From the NCBI RefSeq assembly GCF_039541795.1, contig NZ_BAABGX010000001.1:1426001-1490000 (forward strand): a stretch of 64,000 bases of DNA, written 5' to 3'. The notes under the pieces are model-generated. The model worked only from the letters and a program-made list of their open reading frames with translations. It did no database searches and was not told the origin of the DNA. This DNA is from Nibribacter koreensis. GTDB lineage: Bacteria; Bacteroidota; Bacteroidia; Cytophagales; Hymenobacteraceae. Numbering within the stretch: position 1 is the first letter of the stretch; the number at the start of each line of letters is the position of its first letter. Position numbers and translations under genes: made by a program. Below are positions 10,368 through 19,311 of this stretch, one piece after another.

Positions 10368-11150
10368 ATGGCTGGTAATAATCCTAACAGCAAACCAATG
10401 AACCTGACGCTCAAAGTGTGGAGACAGAGAAACTCCCAGGCGGCCGGTAAATTGGAAACTTACCAAGTAAAAGATATTTCGCCTGAGATGTCTTTCCTGG
10501 AGATGATGGACGTGCTGAACGAAGACCTTCTTCGTGGCGGGGTAGACCCCATCGCATTTGACCATGATTGCCGTGAAGGTATCTGCGGAATGTGCAGTTT
10601 ATACATCAACGGTCGTGCCCACGGCCCCGAAAGAGGAACCACCACGTGCCAGTTGCACATGCGCAAGTTCTCTGACGGTGACACCATCACCATTGAGCCT
10701 TGGCGCGCGGGACCCTTCCCTATCTTGAAGGACCTTTGCGTGGATCGTTCTGCCCTGGACAGAATCCAGCAGGCAGGTGGTTATGTGTCTATCAACACGG
10801 GTGGTGTGCCAGACGCAAATGAGATTCCAATCCCTAAGCTAATTGCAGACAAAGCGTTTGACGCGGCTACTTGTATTGGTTGCGGCGCTTGCGTAGCGGC
10901 CTGCAAGAACTCATCTGCCATGCTGTTCACCAGTGCCAAGATTTCTCAGCTGGCCTTGTTGCCACAAGGGAAAGTGGAGCGCAAGACGCGCGTGGAGAAC
11001 ATGGTGGCCCAGATGGACATTGAGGGCTTTGGCGCTTGTTCTAACATTGGCGCCTGCGCTGCAGAATGCCCGGTGGGTATCTCTCTGGAGAACATTGCCA
11101 TGATGAACCGCGAGTACGTATCTGCCAAGTTCACGTCAGAGAACGTTTAA
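10368..11150 (+). CDS. sdhB: Succinate dehydrogenase iron-sulfur subunit
   Basis: 260 residues. The plant-type [2Fe-2S] site is DCREGICGMCSLYING with a later Cys in GTTTC; the [4Fe-4S] and [3Fe-4S] sites are CIGCGACVAAC and CSNIGACAAECP. It relays electrons from SdhA FAD to the cytochrome b558 anchor. It is the last gene of the operon and is followed by a strong terminator. Confidence 0.96.
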   Translation: MAGNNPNSKPMNLTLKVWRQRNSQAAGKLETYQVKDISPEMSFLEMMDVLNEDLLRGGVDPIAFDHDCREGICGMCSLYINGRAHGPERGTTTCQLHMRKFSDGDTITIEPWRAGPFPILKDLCVDRSALDRIQQAGGYVSINTGGVPDANEIPIPKLIADKAFDAATCIGCGACVAACKNSSAMLFTSAKISQLALLPQGKVERKTRVENMVAQMDIEGFGACSNIGACAAECPVGISLENIAMMNREYVSAKFTSENV

Positions 11151-11171
11151 GCACCACTTATGCATCTTGGA

Positions 11172-11205
11172 AAAGGCGAAGCTGTCAAGGCTTCGCCTTT
11201 TTCGT
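11172..11205 (+). terminator. Rho-independent terminator of sdhCAB
   Basis: Stem AAAGGCGAAG / CTTCGCCTTT with a 9-nt loop, followed by a T-run. It runs directly into a 38-bp palindrome copy. Confidence 0.88.
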
Positions 11206-11240
11206 TTTTAGGCTGTTTTCAGGAAAACAGCCTAAAAACG
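11203..11240. repeat. 38-bp palindrome, perfect arms
   Basis: CGTTTTTAGGCTGTTTTC, loop AG, and the exact complement. It starts within the T-run of the sdhB terminator. Confidence 0.9.
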
Positions 11241-11256
11241 GCTTCTGCTCCTTTTT

Positions 11257-11284
11257 TTGAGCCGGCCAGAAAACAGTAACTTTG
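11257..11284 (+). promoter_or_regulatory. Promoter of the FMN reductase gene
   Basis: TTG at 11257-11259, 17-nt spacer, TAACTTTG at 11277-11284, matching the Bacteroidota TANNTTTG -7 element, 38 nt before the start codon. Confidence 0.6.
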
Positions 11285-11322
11285 AGCTACTTCTTCGGTT
11301 ATAGAGACTAAAGACACCTTCC

Positions 11323-11847
11323 ATGATTCTCATCATTTCTGGCACCAACCGTCCTGACTCCCTTTCGCTTCAGATTTCGCAATTGTACCAAGGCTTACTC
11401 AAAAGCCGAGGGCAGGAATCTGAAATCTTGGACCTTCAGGACCTTCCTTTAGACTTTGCCTCCCCCGCTTTGTATAACCGTGAGCTTTACTCGCCAGAAT
11501 TCCTTGCCTTACGGGCCCAGGTGGCCAACGCCCAGAAGATTGTGTTCATAGTACCTGAGTACAACTGCTCTTTCCCTGGGGTCTTAAAAGCGTTCATAGA
11601 TGGGTTAGAGTATCCAGATGCCTTACGCCACAAAAAAGGTGCTTTGGTGGGCCTTTCTACTGGCAGCCAAGGCGGTGTTTTAGCCTTAAGCCATCTGACG
11701 GATATTTTGAATTACTGCGGTTTCCATGTCTTGGCGCAGAAGCCCAGATTACCGTATGTGCACAAGCATTTACAGGATGGGCAATTTACCAATGCGCTGT
11801 ACTTACAATTAGTAGAAGAGCAGATAGACGCCTTGATCCCGTTTTAG
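11323..11847 (+). CDS. NADPH-dependent FMN reductase-family flavoprotein
   Basis: 174 residues with the flavodoxin-like fold of the SsuE/YieF/ArsH-type reductases. The N-terminal phosphate-binding segment is ISGTNRPDSLS, and the flavin-contact motif PEYNCSFPGVLKAFIDGL is followed by STGSQGG. Such enzymes reduce FMN, quinones or chromate with NAD(P)H; the in vivo substrate is not evident. It has its own promoter and converges with ftsZ. Confidence 0.85.
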   Translation: MILIISGTNRPDSLSLQISQLYQGLLKSRGQESEILDLQDLPLDFASPALYNRELYSPEFLALRAQVANAQKIVFIVPEYNCSFPGVLKAFIDGLEYPDALRHKKGALVGLSTGSQGGVLALSHLTDILNYCGFHVLAQKPRLPYVHKHLQDGQFTNALYLQLVEEQIDALIPF

Positions 11848-11884
11848 TCAATTCTATAGTTATCACATCAGCCAAGAGCCAATT

Positions 11885-11922
11885 CGTTTTTAGGCTATTT
11901 TCCATAAAACAAGCCAAAAACG
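11885..11922. repeat. 38-bp palindrome, near-perfect
   Basis: CGTTTTTAGGCTATTTTC with a nearly complementary right arm ending AAGCCAAAAACG. It lies between the converging FMN reductase and ftsZ genes. Confidence 0.85.
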
Positions 11923-11967
11923 ATTACCATTGTGCAAGGCCCACTTCACCAATCAACCTGATAAACA

Positions 11968-12005
11968 AACAGCCCAAAACCGTTTCCGATTTTGGGCTGT
12001 TTTTA
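11968..12005. terminator. Bidirectional terminator between the FMN reductase gene and ftsZ
   Basis: Stem AACAGCCCAAAA (11968-11979) pairs with TTTTGGGCTGTT (11990-12001), with T-rich sequence following on the plus strand and weaker T content on the minus strand. Its right arm is the left half of the next 38-bp palindrome copy (11987-12024), so the terminator may have been built from that repeat. Confidence 0.65.
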
Positions 12006-12024
12006 TGAAATCAAGCTAAAAACG
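11987..12024. repeat. 38-bp palindrome, degenerate, overlapping a terminator
   Basis: CGATTTTGGGCTGTTTTT on the left and GAAATCAAGCTAAAAACG on the right. It ends two bases before the ftsZ stop codon. Confidence 0.7.
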
Positions 12025-12025
12025 C

Positions 12026-13525
12026 TTAGTCTACATTGTCATGCAGAAAGCGGTTGTCGCCTAGCAACTCATTGTCATCATTCAAGTTGAAACGTGAGAT
12101 CTGCTGTTCTGTAGATGGGGTTACCACTTCTAGATTCACGTTTCTGCGCAGATAGGCTGGCACTTCTAACTTCTCTTTGATGGAGGCGTCAGAGTGAATG
12201 TCAGCGCTAAGGCCACGCAGGCGATTGATGCGCTCTGCGTTGCTACGGCTCACCTCTCTGGTTTCTCTTGCGGGTTCTGCCACTGGTGCATAAGCTGTCT
12301 CTTGAAACACCTCCTGGAACACTTCATTGGTAGTTAAGTCAATGACCGTTCTGATGTCGGCTACGGACTCAGGTCTACGCACGGGCTCTGTGGCAATCAC
12401 CGTAGACGGTGAAGCCGTTGGGGCCACGCTATGAGTTGGAGCTACTACAGGTGCGGTAGGTTCAGAAACATAAGAAGGTACTACCTGAGGCTGAGATACC
12501 GCTACTGGCTCTGCCTCAAACGCTTTTTTTGGCTGTGGAAGGTTCTCGTGGTTACGGGCAAAACCGGTGGCGATCACGGTCACTCTAATGCTGGCTCCCA
12601 AAGAAGAGTCAATGCCATGACCGAAGATCACTTCAGAGTCATCGCCGGCTTTCTCCTGGATGTAGTCCGTAATCTCCGTTAATTCATCCATCTCCAATTC
12701 TGCCTGGTCACCAGACATGATGGAAAGGAGGATTTTCTGTGCACCATGGATGTCCGTGTTGTTTAACAACGGAGAAGAAAGTGATTCTTCGGCGGCACGC
12801 AGGGCTCTGTTCTCGCCTTCTGTAATGGCAGAACCCATCACGGCAGCACCAGAGTCTTTCATGACCGTCTTCACGTCTTCAAAGTCCACGTTCACCTCAG
12901 AAGTCACGGTAATGATCTCAGCGATAGACTTGGCGGCCGTGGTCAAGACGTTGTCTGCCTTGGCAAACGCTGCTCTGATGGGCAGGTTACCAAACATCTC
13001 ACGTAGCTTGTCATTGAGGATTACCAGGACGGTGTCACAGTTCTCGCTCAATTCTTTGATACCATTGTCTGCGGCGGTGCGCTTTTTCTTGCCTTCAAAG
13101 GCAAACGGAGCGGTCACTATGCCCACCGTCAGGATGTCCATTTCCTTGGCCACCTTGGCAATGACCGGGGCGGCACCAGTACCAGTTCCACCACCCATAC
13201 CTGCCGTGATGAACACCATTTTGGTATGAGCGCCTAACAATTCTCTAATCTCTTCCTTGCTTTCCAGGGCGGCCTGCTTGCCACGCTCAGGATTGGCTCC
13301 TGCTCCCAGACCCTCGGTCAGAGTGGTTCCAATCTGTAGCTTGTTGGGCACGCTACTACTTTTTAAAGCCTGTTCATCGGTATTGCACACCACAAACTCC
13401 ACGTCTTTAATGCCTTGACTGAACATGTGGTTCACGGCATTACTTCCCCCTCCACCAACACCAATCACCTTAATGATTGATTTGGAGTGTGATGGCACAT
13501 CAAACTTGTACGATGAAAAACTCAT
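12026..13525 (-). CDS. ftsZ: Cell division protein FtsZ
   Basis: Tubulin-like GTPase that forms the division ring. The 499-residue length reflects the long Bacteroidota C-terminal linker. It shows the nucleotide-binding GVGGGGSNAVNHM near residue 22, the tubulin signature GGGTGTGAAP at 111-120, and the T7 synergy loop region NVDFEDVKTVM. Residues from about 325 form a Pro/Val/Ala-rich linker. The C-terminus carries VPAYLRRN, resembling the conserved FtsA-binding tail, then a further acidic stretch. It is the last gene of the dcw cluster, 23 bp after ftsA. Confidence 0.97.
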   Translation of the reverse strand: MSFSSYKFDVPSHSKSIIKVIGVGGGGSNAVNHMFSQGIKDVEFVVCNTDEQALKSSSVPNKLQIGTTLTEGLGAGANPERGKQAALESKEEIRELLGAHTKMVFITAGMGGGTGTGAAPVIAKVAKEMDILTVGIVTAPFAFEGKKKRTAADNGIKELSENCDTVLVILNDKLREMFGNLPIRAAFAKADNVLTTAAKSIAEIITVTSEVNVDFEDVKTVMKDSGAAVMGSAITEGENRALRAAEESLSSPLLNNTDIHGAQKILLSIMSGDQAELEMDELTEITDYIQEKAGDDSEVIFGHGIDSSLGASIRVTVIATGFARNHENLPQPKKAFEAEPVAVSQPQVVPSYVSEPTAPVVAPTHSVAPTASPSTVIATEPVRRPESVADIRTVIDLTTNEVFQEVFQETAYAPVAEPARETREVSRSNAERINRLRGLSADIHSDASIKEKLEVPAYLRRNVNLEVVTPSTEQQISRFNLNDDNELLGDNRFLHDNVD

Positions 13526-13548
13526 GTCTTACCCTCCTGAATTACGCG

Positions 13549-14883
13549 TTAATAATTTTGCTGCTTGTCATCAAAGTCATCGATCAACAAGCTTTTGGTG
13601 CGATCCACAATATTTTTAAAGAAGCCTACCCCACTGGAGGCCGTCTTTTGCTGCGCTGGTCTGGCCTCGTTCACCAATCGTGCCTCTGAGTGGTTGTTCA
13701 TCTCTGAGTAACGGTTGGCGCGCTCATCCAAGGCCTGGTAACCGGCCAACACCAATCCAACGGTAGTCGCATACATCGGGCTCTTCACCGAATCAATCCT
13801 GCTCTTACCCAAATGCTCATTAGGATAACCTAAACGGGCATCAAGGCCAGTCAAATACTCTACCAGTTGTACCAGATTCTGCAATTGAGCACCGCCACCC
13901 GTGATGACAATACCCGCCGCCAATTGGTTGGCATACCCGCTTCTAACAATTTCGGAGTAAACGAGTTCAACAATCTCCTCCATTCTAGCTTCTATAATAT
14001 AAGCAAGATTTTTCAGAGAAATTTCTTTAGGCGTTCTATCTCTCAAGCCTGGGATGGAAACTATCTCATTCTCAGAGGCTTCGTCCGCAATAGCCTTTCC
14101 AAAACGCACTTTCAGCTGCTCAGCCTGGTTCTGCATCACCATGCAACCCTGCTTGATGTCTGAGGTGATAATGTTGCCGCCAAACGGTAGCACCGCCGTG
14201 TGACGGATGATGTTGTCCTTGAAGATGGCCAGGTCGGTGGTACCGCCTCCAATGTCAATGAGGGCTACGCCGGCTTCGCGCTCTTCATCACTCAGCACAG
14301 ACATGCAGGATGCCAGGGGCTCCAGGATCAATTGCTCAATCTCCAGGCCGGCGCGGTTTACGCACTTGTTGATGTTGTTGATGGCGTTTGACTGGGCCGT
14401 GATGATGTGGAAGTTGCCCTCCAGACGCACGCCAGACATACCCACAGGGTCCATGATGCCGTCCTCATAGTCCACTTTGTAATCTTGTGGCATTACATGG
14501 ATGATCTCACTACCCGGGGGGGTCACCAGACGGTACATGTCATTGGTAAGACGGTTGATGTCTTCTACCGTGATCTCACTGTCAGTGGAGGTGCGGGTGA
14601 TGCTCCCGTTGTGCTGCAGACTTTTGATGTGCTGCCCGGCAATGCCCACGTTCACTACCTTGATGTCAATACCAGATTGCTCCTCTGCCTGACGGATGGC
14701 TTTCTTGATGGCGTCTACGGTTTTGTCAATGTTGCTCACCATGCCGCGCACCACGCCCTCAGACACAGCTTTACCCATGCCTAGAATCTCCAGTTTGCCA
14801 TACTCGTTTTTCCGACCCACTAAAGCGCAGATCTTGGTAGTCCCAATGTCTAAGCCTACAACTATTTTATCGTTGTTCTGCAT
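13549..14883 (-). CDS. ftsA: Cell division protein FtsA
   Basis: Actin-like ATPase that anchors FtsZ to the membrane. The 444 residues start with the phosphate-1 motif VVGLDIGTTKICALVG. The SHS2/1C domain follows, then the phosphate-2 motif LIDIGGGTTDLAIF and the adenosine motif GIVITGGGAQL. The C-terminal region GFFKNIVDRTKSLL looks like an amphipathic membrane-targeting helix, though it is followed by about ten further residues. It sits between ftsQ and ftsZ as in most dcw clusters. Confidence 0.96.
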   Translation of the reverse strand: MQNNDKIVVGLDIGTTKICALVGRKNEYGKLEILGMGKAVSEGVVRGMVSNIDKTVDAIKKAIRQAEEQSGIDIKVVNVGIAGQHIKSLQHNGSITRTSTDSEITVEDINRLTNDMYRLVTPPGSEIIHVMPQDYKVDYEDGIMDPVGMSGVRLEGNFHIITAQSNAINNINKCVNRAGLEIEQLILEPLASCMSVLSDEEREAGVALIDIGGGTTDLAIFKDNIIRHTAVLPFGGNIITSDIKQGCMVMQNQAEQLKVRFGKAIADEASENEIVSIPGLRDRTPKEISLKNLAYIIEARMEEIVELVYSEIVRSGYANQLAAGIVITGGGAQLQNLVQLVEYLTGLDARLGYPNEHLGKSRIDSVKSPMYATTVGLVLAGYQALDERANRYSEMNNHSEARLVNEARPAQQKTASSGVGFFKNIVDRTKSLLIDDFDDKQQNY

Positions 14884-14891
14884 ATTGTTAT

Positions 14892-15653
14892 CTATTCACA
14901 AATAATCTGATCCTTGTACTCCACGTTCAGGCGGCTGTATTTCTCCCACCCTACCACTGGCAACACCTCCTTGTAGAAGATGAACAGTTTCCTGAACTTC
15001 TCCTCCAGGTGCGTGGGCTTGCCAAACTCTATGCGCTGGTCGCCTACCTGCGTTAAAAAACTTACTTTGCCTTTGGCGTCTATGTCCATATGGGCCAACT
15101 GAGCGTCCCAGAAGGGGTCCTGCTCAATGAAGCGTAAAAGCTCCAGGTATGGCCTGCCCACTGAATCCTGAAAAAAGGAGTTGGCAAGGGTTGGTTTCAC
15201 AGCAGAAGACGTCACAGGAATGACATGCGCCGTGTACAATGAAGACAGAGGTAGCACGTTTCCTTCTTCGTCCAGGTACACGTCACGCTCTGCGCTGAGT
15301 AACCGGGCAATAGGTCTGTTTTGCTTGACCAAGACGTTGATGTTACCGTCAAGGTCGTGATAAACCTCCGCTTCTCTTACAAATTTATGCGATTTAATTC
15401 GCAATTCAAGTCGCTTGAGGTCAATCTCCCCTTTTTTCATTCCCACTAGCGGCTGGTCTCCATTTCTGGTGATGAGCGCTAGAACTTCCGTTTCACTAAG
15501 AAAGTAATTGTTGTACTCATTATCAATTTTAATATTGACTTTTTTACATATTTTATCCTGTTGCCGGGACTTGGAAAATGCCGCCAAAAACAGGAAGCCG
15601 CTTAAACACAAAACGGCAAACAGGAGCGCTTTTACTTTTCTATTCCAGAACAT
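14892..15653 (-). CDS. ftsQ: Cell division protein FtsQ
   Basis: 253 residues: a short cytoplasmic tail, one membrane helix at about residues 9-27 (ALLFAVLCLSGFLFLAAF), then a periplasmic part. The POTRA-like beginning (VNIKIDNEYNNYFLSETEVLALI) and HDLDGNINVLVKQNRPIARL are recognisable as the divergent Bacteroidota FtsQ. The assignment rests on topology, position between murC and ftsA, and these weak motifs. It overlaps murC by 14 bp and probably links the early and late divisome with FtsL. Confidence 0.88.
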   Translation of the reverse strand: MFWNRKVKALLFAVLCLSGFLFLAAFSKSRQQDKICKKVNIKIDNEYNNYFLSETEVLALITRNGDQPLVGMKKGEIDLKRLELRIKSHKFVREAEVYHDLDGNINVLVKQNRPIARLLSAERDVYLDEEGNVLPLSSLYTAHVIPVTSSAVKPTLANSFFQDSVGRPYLELLRFIEQDPFWDAQLAHMDIDAKGKVSFLTQVGDQRIEFGKPTHLEEKFRKLFIFYKEVLPVVGWEKYSRLNVEYKDQIICE

Positions 15654-17049
15654 GGGCTCTCTCCTCCAAAAGGTCTTTAATACCAGGCACTAAGGTGTCA
15701 ATATCCCCTGCGCCCACCGTGGCCAACACCGCAAAATCCAAATCCTTTTCTAAGGCGGCTAAGACATCTTTTTTTTCTAAGATCCGTTTGACCGGTCCTT
15801 CTATTTTATCATAGATCAACTGGCTGGTTACACCCGGTATGGGGAGTTCCCGGGCCGGGTAAATATCCAGCAACCAAACCTCATCTGCCAGGCTCAAGCT
15901 CTCGGCAAAACCCTCCAGAAAATCACGTGTCCTGGTGAACAAATGCGGCTGGAAAATAACCCGCAGTTTCTGCTCTGGGTACAAGGCTCTTACAGATCTT
16001 AAGAACGCCTCAATCTCTCTGGGATGGTGGGCGTAATCATCTAGATACACCTTGCCGTTTTTGCCCCAAACTCGCTCAAAACGTCTTTTTACCCCGTTGT
16101 AGGCTTCAATTCCCTGTTGGATTTGACTTGGGCTTAACCCTACTAAAGAAACTGCCTGCGCAGCGGCCACGGCATTCTCCACGTTATGGAAACCAGGCAC
16201 CTGCAAAGCCGTTTCTGGCAGTGCAAAGTTCCGACCTTTGGCAGAGAATTTCATACTTCCGTCGGCAATTTTTATGGGTCCAGCCGCAAGCTCTTCATGC
16301 TCAAGCCCATAAGTTATTACCTGCACTGTTGGGTGCACCGAAGTTTTTAAGCTTTGGTCTGCCGTATGGTTCAAAAGTAAGAACCCATTGGGTTTAATCT
16401 GGCTCACAAACTGCTTGAAAGACTCCACCAGCGCCTCCTTCTCCCCATAAATATCCAAATGGTCTGGGTCTGTGGACGTCACGATGGCAATGTCTGGATG
16501 CAGGGTCAGGAATGATCTATCAAACTCATCTGCCTCTACTACCGCCAAGGCCCATTCCTCCTGCGTGTGCGGCAACAACAAGTTAGAACCTAGGTTGGTA
16601 GAGATTCCGCCTAAGAACGCTGAGGTAGAGACATTGGCGTGCTGCAACAGGTGCGCCACCATGGAAGAAGTGGTTGTTTTACCGTGCGTACCCGCTACGG
16701 CAATCAGGTATTGGTCAGCCGTGAGCAGACCCAAGACCTGAGACCGTTTCATAATGGTATAGCCTTGCTCCTGAAAGTACTGTCTCTCTGAATGATTGGC
16801 AGGCACGGCGGGGGTCAAGACTACCAGCGTTTTTGCCTTGTTTTCCAGAAAAGAGGCCGAAATCAAGTTGATGTCATCGTCAAAGTGAATCTGAGCGCCT
16901 TCTTCTATCAATTTTTGGGTAAGGGGCGTCGGGGTACGGTCATAGCCAGCCACCTCAAAGCCTTTGGCCAGAAACCAGCGGGCAATGGCGCTCATGCCAA
17001 TGCCTCCAATGCCCAGAAAATAGATATGACGGTATTGGCTCAGATTCAT
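15640..17049 (-). CDS. murC: UDP-N-acetylmuramate--L-alanine ligase
   Basis: Adds L-Ala to UDP-MurNAc, the first step of stem peptide synthesis. The 469 residues show the UDP-binding IYFLGIGGIGMSAIAR, the ATP P-loop GTHGKTTT at 120-127, the conserved EADEFDRSF and DPDHLDIYG segments, and the C-terminal DDYAHHPREIEAFL. Its start overlaps the murG stop (ATGA). Residues 62-74 (LISASFLENKAKT) are encoded by a degenerate 38-bp palindrome copy. Confidence 0.96.
   Translation of the reverse strand: MNLSQYRHIYFLGIGGIGMSAIARWFLAKGFEVAGYDRTPTPLTQKLIEEGAQIHFDDDINLISASFLENKAKTLVVLTPAVPANHSERQYFQEQGYTIMKRSQVLGLLTADQYLIAVAGTHGKTTTSSMVAHLLQHANVSTSAFLGGISTNLGSNLLLPHTQEEWALAVVEADEFDRSFLTLHPDIAIVTSTDPDHLDIYGEKEALVESFKQFVSQIKPNGFLLLNHTADQSLKTSVHPTVQVITYGLEHEELAAGPIKIADGSMKFSAKGRNFALPETALQVPGFHNVENAVAAAQAVSLVGLSPSQIQQGIEAYNGVKRRFERVWGKNGKVYLDDYAHHPREIEAFLRSVRALYPEQKLRVIFQPHLFTRTRDFLEGFAESLSLADEVWLLDIYPARELPIPGVTSQLIYDKIEGPVKRILEKKDVLAALEKDLDFAVLATVGAGDIDTLVPGIKDLLEERAHVLE
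16828..16865. repeat. 38-bp palindrome copy inside murC
   Basis: About 32 of 38 positions match the family consensus without gaps. It codes in frame for MurC residues 62-74 on the opposite strand. Confidence 0.65.
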
Positions 17050-18152
17050 TTTACTAGTTTAAAAAGTTCCTGCACAATAGTTTCGGCGGCGAAGGGTTTG
17101 CCCAATTGGGCTATGTTTTGGCTTAATTGCTGTTGTTTTTCTGTGTCTTTGGCTAGGTTGAGTGCAATATCCCATAACGTCTGGGCCGCCTCTGCGTCTT
17201 TTACTAAGACAGCAGCATCTTTCTGTACTAGCGCCATCGCGTTTTTAGTCTGGTGGTCTTCGGCTACGTTAGGCGATGGCACCAGTATAGATGGTTTTTG
17301 CGCAAGGCACAGTTCAGAGATGGACAAGGCACCGGCTCTGGAAACAACTATGTCTGCCGCGGCATAGGCCAAGTCCATGCGCTTCAGGAAATCAAAAGCT
17401 TTGATCTGGTCCTGCGGCAATCCTTTCACGGCTTCTTCGGCGGTGCCATAATAGGCTTTGCCCGTCTGCCAGATGAGGTTGTAGCCTGCCTCCTGTATCT
17501 TATGCAAAGCCGCCTGCGTGCTCTGGTTCAAAGTCCTGGCTCCCAAGCTCCCTCCTATGACCAAAAAGGTTTTCCGCTCTGGATTTAACCCGAAGAAGCT
17601 CATCGCCTCGTCGCGTTTTCCTAGACTGTCCACAATGTCTCGGCGCACCGGATTGCCCGTCATTTCCAGCTTGCTGGCCGGAAAGAACTTGTACATGGTA
17701 TCATAGGCCACACAGACCTTGTCTACTTTGTCAGCCAACAATTTATTGGTGATGCCCGCGTGCGAGTTCTGCTCCTGGATAAGCGTGGGAATGTGCTGTT
17801 TGGTAGCCGCATACAATGTCGGGCCGCTGGCGTAACCGCCTACGCCCACCACCGCGTCTGGCTTGAATTCTTTGATGATCTTACTTGCCTTGCGTAGGCT
17901 GGAAATCACCTTAAAAGGAAACGATAAGTTGTCCAGCGTCAAGCGGCGTTGCAAGCCACTGATCCATAGCCCAATAATCTTGTAACCGGACTCAGGCACG
18001 CGGGTCATCTCCATACGACCTTCAGCTCCTACAAATAGAATCTCAGCGCTGGGGTGCAGGCGTTTTATCTCGTTGGCAATGGCAATGGCCGGGTAGATGT
18101 GTCCGCCGGTTCCGCCACCACTGATGATGAATCTATACACTCTATCCGGCAT
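17046..18152 (-). CDS. murG: UDP-GlcNAc:lipid I N-acetylglucosaminyltransferase MurG
   Basis: Converts lipid I to lipid II on the inner face of the membrane. The 368 residues include the N-terminal GGGTGGHIYPAIAIANE loop, a second glycine-rich loop GGSLGARTLNQ, HAGITNKLLA and the donor-binding SRAGALSISELCLAQKPSILVP. It overlaps ftsW by 11 bp and murC by 4 bp, so the genes are translationally coupled. Confidence 0.97.
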   Translation of the reverse strand: MPDRVYRFIISGGGTGGHIYPAIAIANEIKRLHPSAEILFVGAEGRMEMTRVPESGYKIIGLWISGLQRRLTLDNLSFPFKVISSLRKASKIIKEFKPDAVVGVGGYASGPTLYAATKQHIPTLIQEQNSHAGITNKLLADKVDKVCVAYDTMYKFFPASKLEMTGNPVRRDIVDSLGKRDEAMSFFGLNPERKTFLVIGGSLGARTLNQSTQAALHKIQEAGYNLIWQTGKAYYGTAEEAVKGLPQDQIKAFDFLKRMDLAYAAADIVVSRAGALSISELCLAQKPSILVPSPNVAEDHQTKNAMALVQKDAAVLVKDAEAAQTLWDIALNLAKDTEKQQQLSQNIAQLGKPFAAETIVQELFKLVK

Positions 18153-19311
18153 GGCTCATGGCGTTTGGTTTGTTGGCTACCGGCGCGGCGGCCAACTTGG
18201 CCTCATACTCGCTTCGGCTTACAGACAAGATGATCCCAATAGAGATACCCGTGAAAATAAGAGACGTCCCGCCCATACTGAGCAAAGGCAAAGGCAAACC
18301 CGTAATAGGACCCAGCCCCACGGCCACGCCCATGTTTACCATGGCCTGTATGACCAGACTAAAACTAATCCCCGCTGATAACAGACCGCCGAACGCTCCC
18401 GAGCTGTTCGTGACGGCCACCATCCCTCGATAGAGAAAAGCCAGGTACAGGAAGAGCACCATGGCCCCTCCTATCATGCCATATTCTTCTATGATGATGG
18501 CGTAGATAAAGTCTGAGTACGGGTGCGGCAGAAAGTTACGCTGGTCAGAATTTCCCGGACCCTTCCCCAGTACACCGCCCGTGGCGATGGCAATGTAAGA
18601 CTGCTCCAGCTGGAAGACCGTTTGCGTAGGGTCCATGAAGTTTTCTATGCGGCTGATGGCCGTCTGCATACGCTGGCCAATGGTCAAGGCAATGGTCCCG
18701 AAGATGGCGCCCACCACAATCATGATCATGATCTGCTTGAACGGCACGCGTCCAATGAACATCAGCAAAAGACACGTCATGAACAGCAACAAGCCCGTGG
18801 AGATGTTACTCATGGCGATCAAACCACAAATCAAACCACTCCACAAGACCAAGGGAATCAAGGTCTCTTTGTAGTTGTCAATGTTCATCTGGCGCTTGCT
18901 CAGCATGCTGGCCAGATAAGAAATCAAGGCCAGTTTGGCCAAATCTGAAGGCTGGAACGTCTGGTTGATGATGGGAATGGTCAGCCAGCGCGAGGCCTCG
19001 TTGATGTTGGAGCCTTTCAAATAGGTGTAAATCAGCAAGGGCACCGAGAAGACCAGCGCCAGCAAGCTCAGCTTGGCGTAATACTTGTAGTTTACCTTGT
19101 GGGCCAGCCACACAAAGGCCAGACCAAGTATGATAAGGCTGGAGTGCTTGAACAGATAGTACTCCGTGTTGCCACTCATTTTCTTGTAAGCCAGCGTACC
19201 CGTGGCCGAGTACACTACCGCAATGGAAATCAACGAAAAAGACAAGACGATGCCCCACAGGATGGGGTCCCCTTTCAAGTTGTCACGCAACCAATTCTTC
19301 ACCTCTGTCAT
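18142..19311 (-). CDS. ftsW: SEDS-family septal peptidoglycan glycosyltransferase FtsW
   Basis: 389 residues with about ten membrane helices. SEDS hallmarks are the conserved QPSDLAKLALI, the periplasmic loop with GGVLGKGPGNSDQRNFLPHPYSDFI, EEYGMIGG and the late NMGVAVGLGPITGLPLPLLSMGGTS. It polymerises lipid II together with FtsI. The order murD-ftsW-murG and the tight overlaps support FtsW over its paralogue RodA. Confidence 0.95.
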   Translation of the reverse strand: MTEVKNWLRDNLKGDPILWGIVLSFSLISIAVVYSATGTLAYKKMSGNTEYYLFKHSSLIILGLAFVWLAHKVNYKYYAKLSLLALVFSVPLLIYTYLKGSNINEASRWLTIPIINQTFQPSDLAKLALISYLASMLSKRQMNIDNYKETLIPLVLWSGLICGLIAMSNISTGLLLFMTCLLLMFIGRVPFKQIMIMIVVGAIFGTIALTIGQRMQTAISRIENFMDPTQTVFQLEQSYIAIATGGVLGKGPGNSDQRNFLPHPYSDFIYAIIIEEYGMIGGAMVLFLYLAFLYRGMVAVTNSSGAFGGLLSAGISFSLVIQAMVNMGVAVGLGPITGLPLPLLSMGGTSLIFTGISIGIILSVSRSEYEAKLAAAPVANKPNAMSHAG

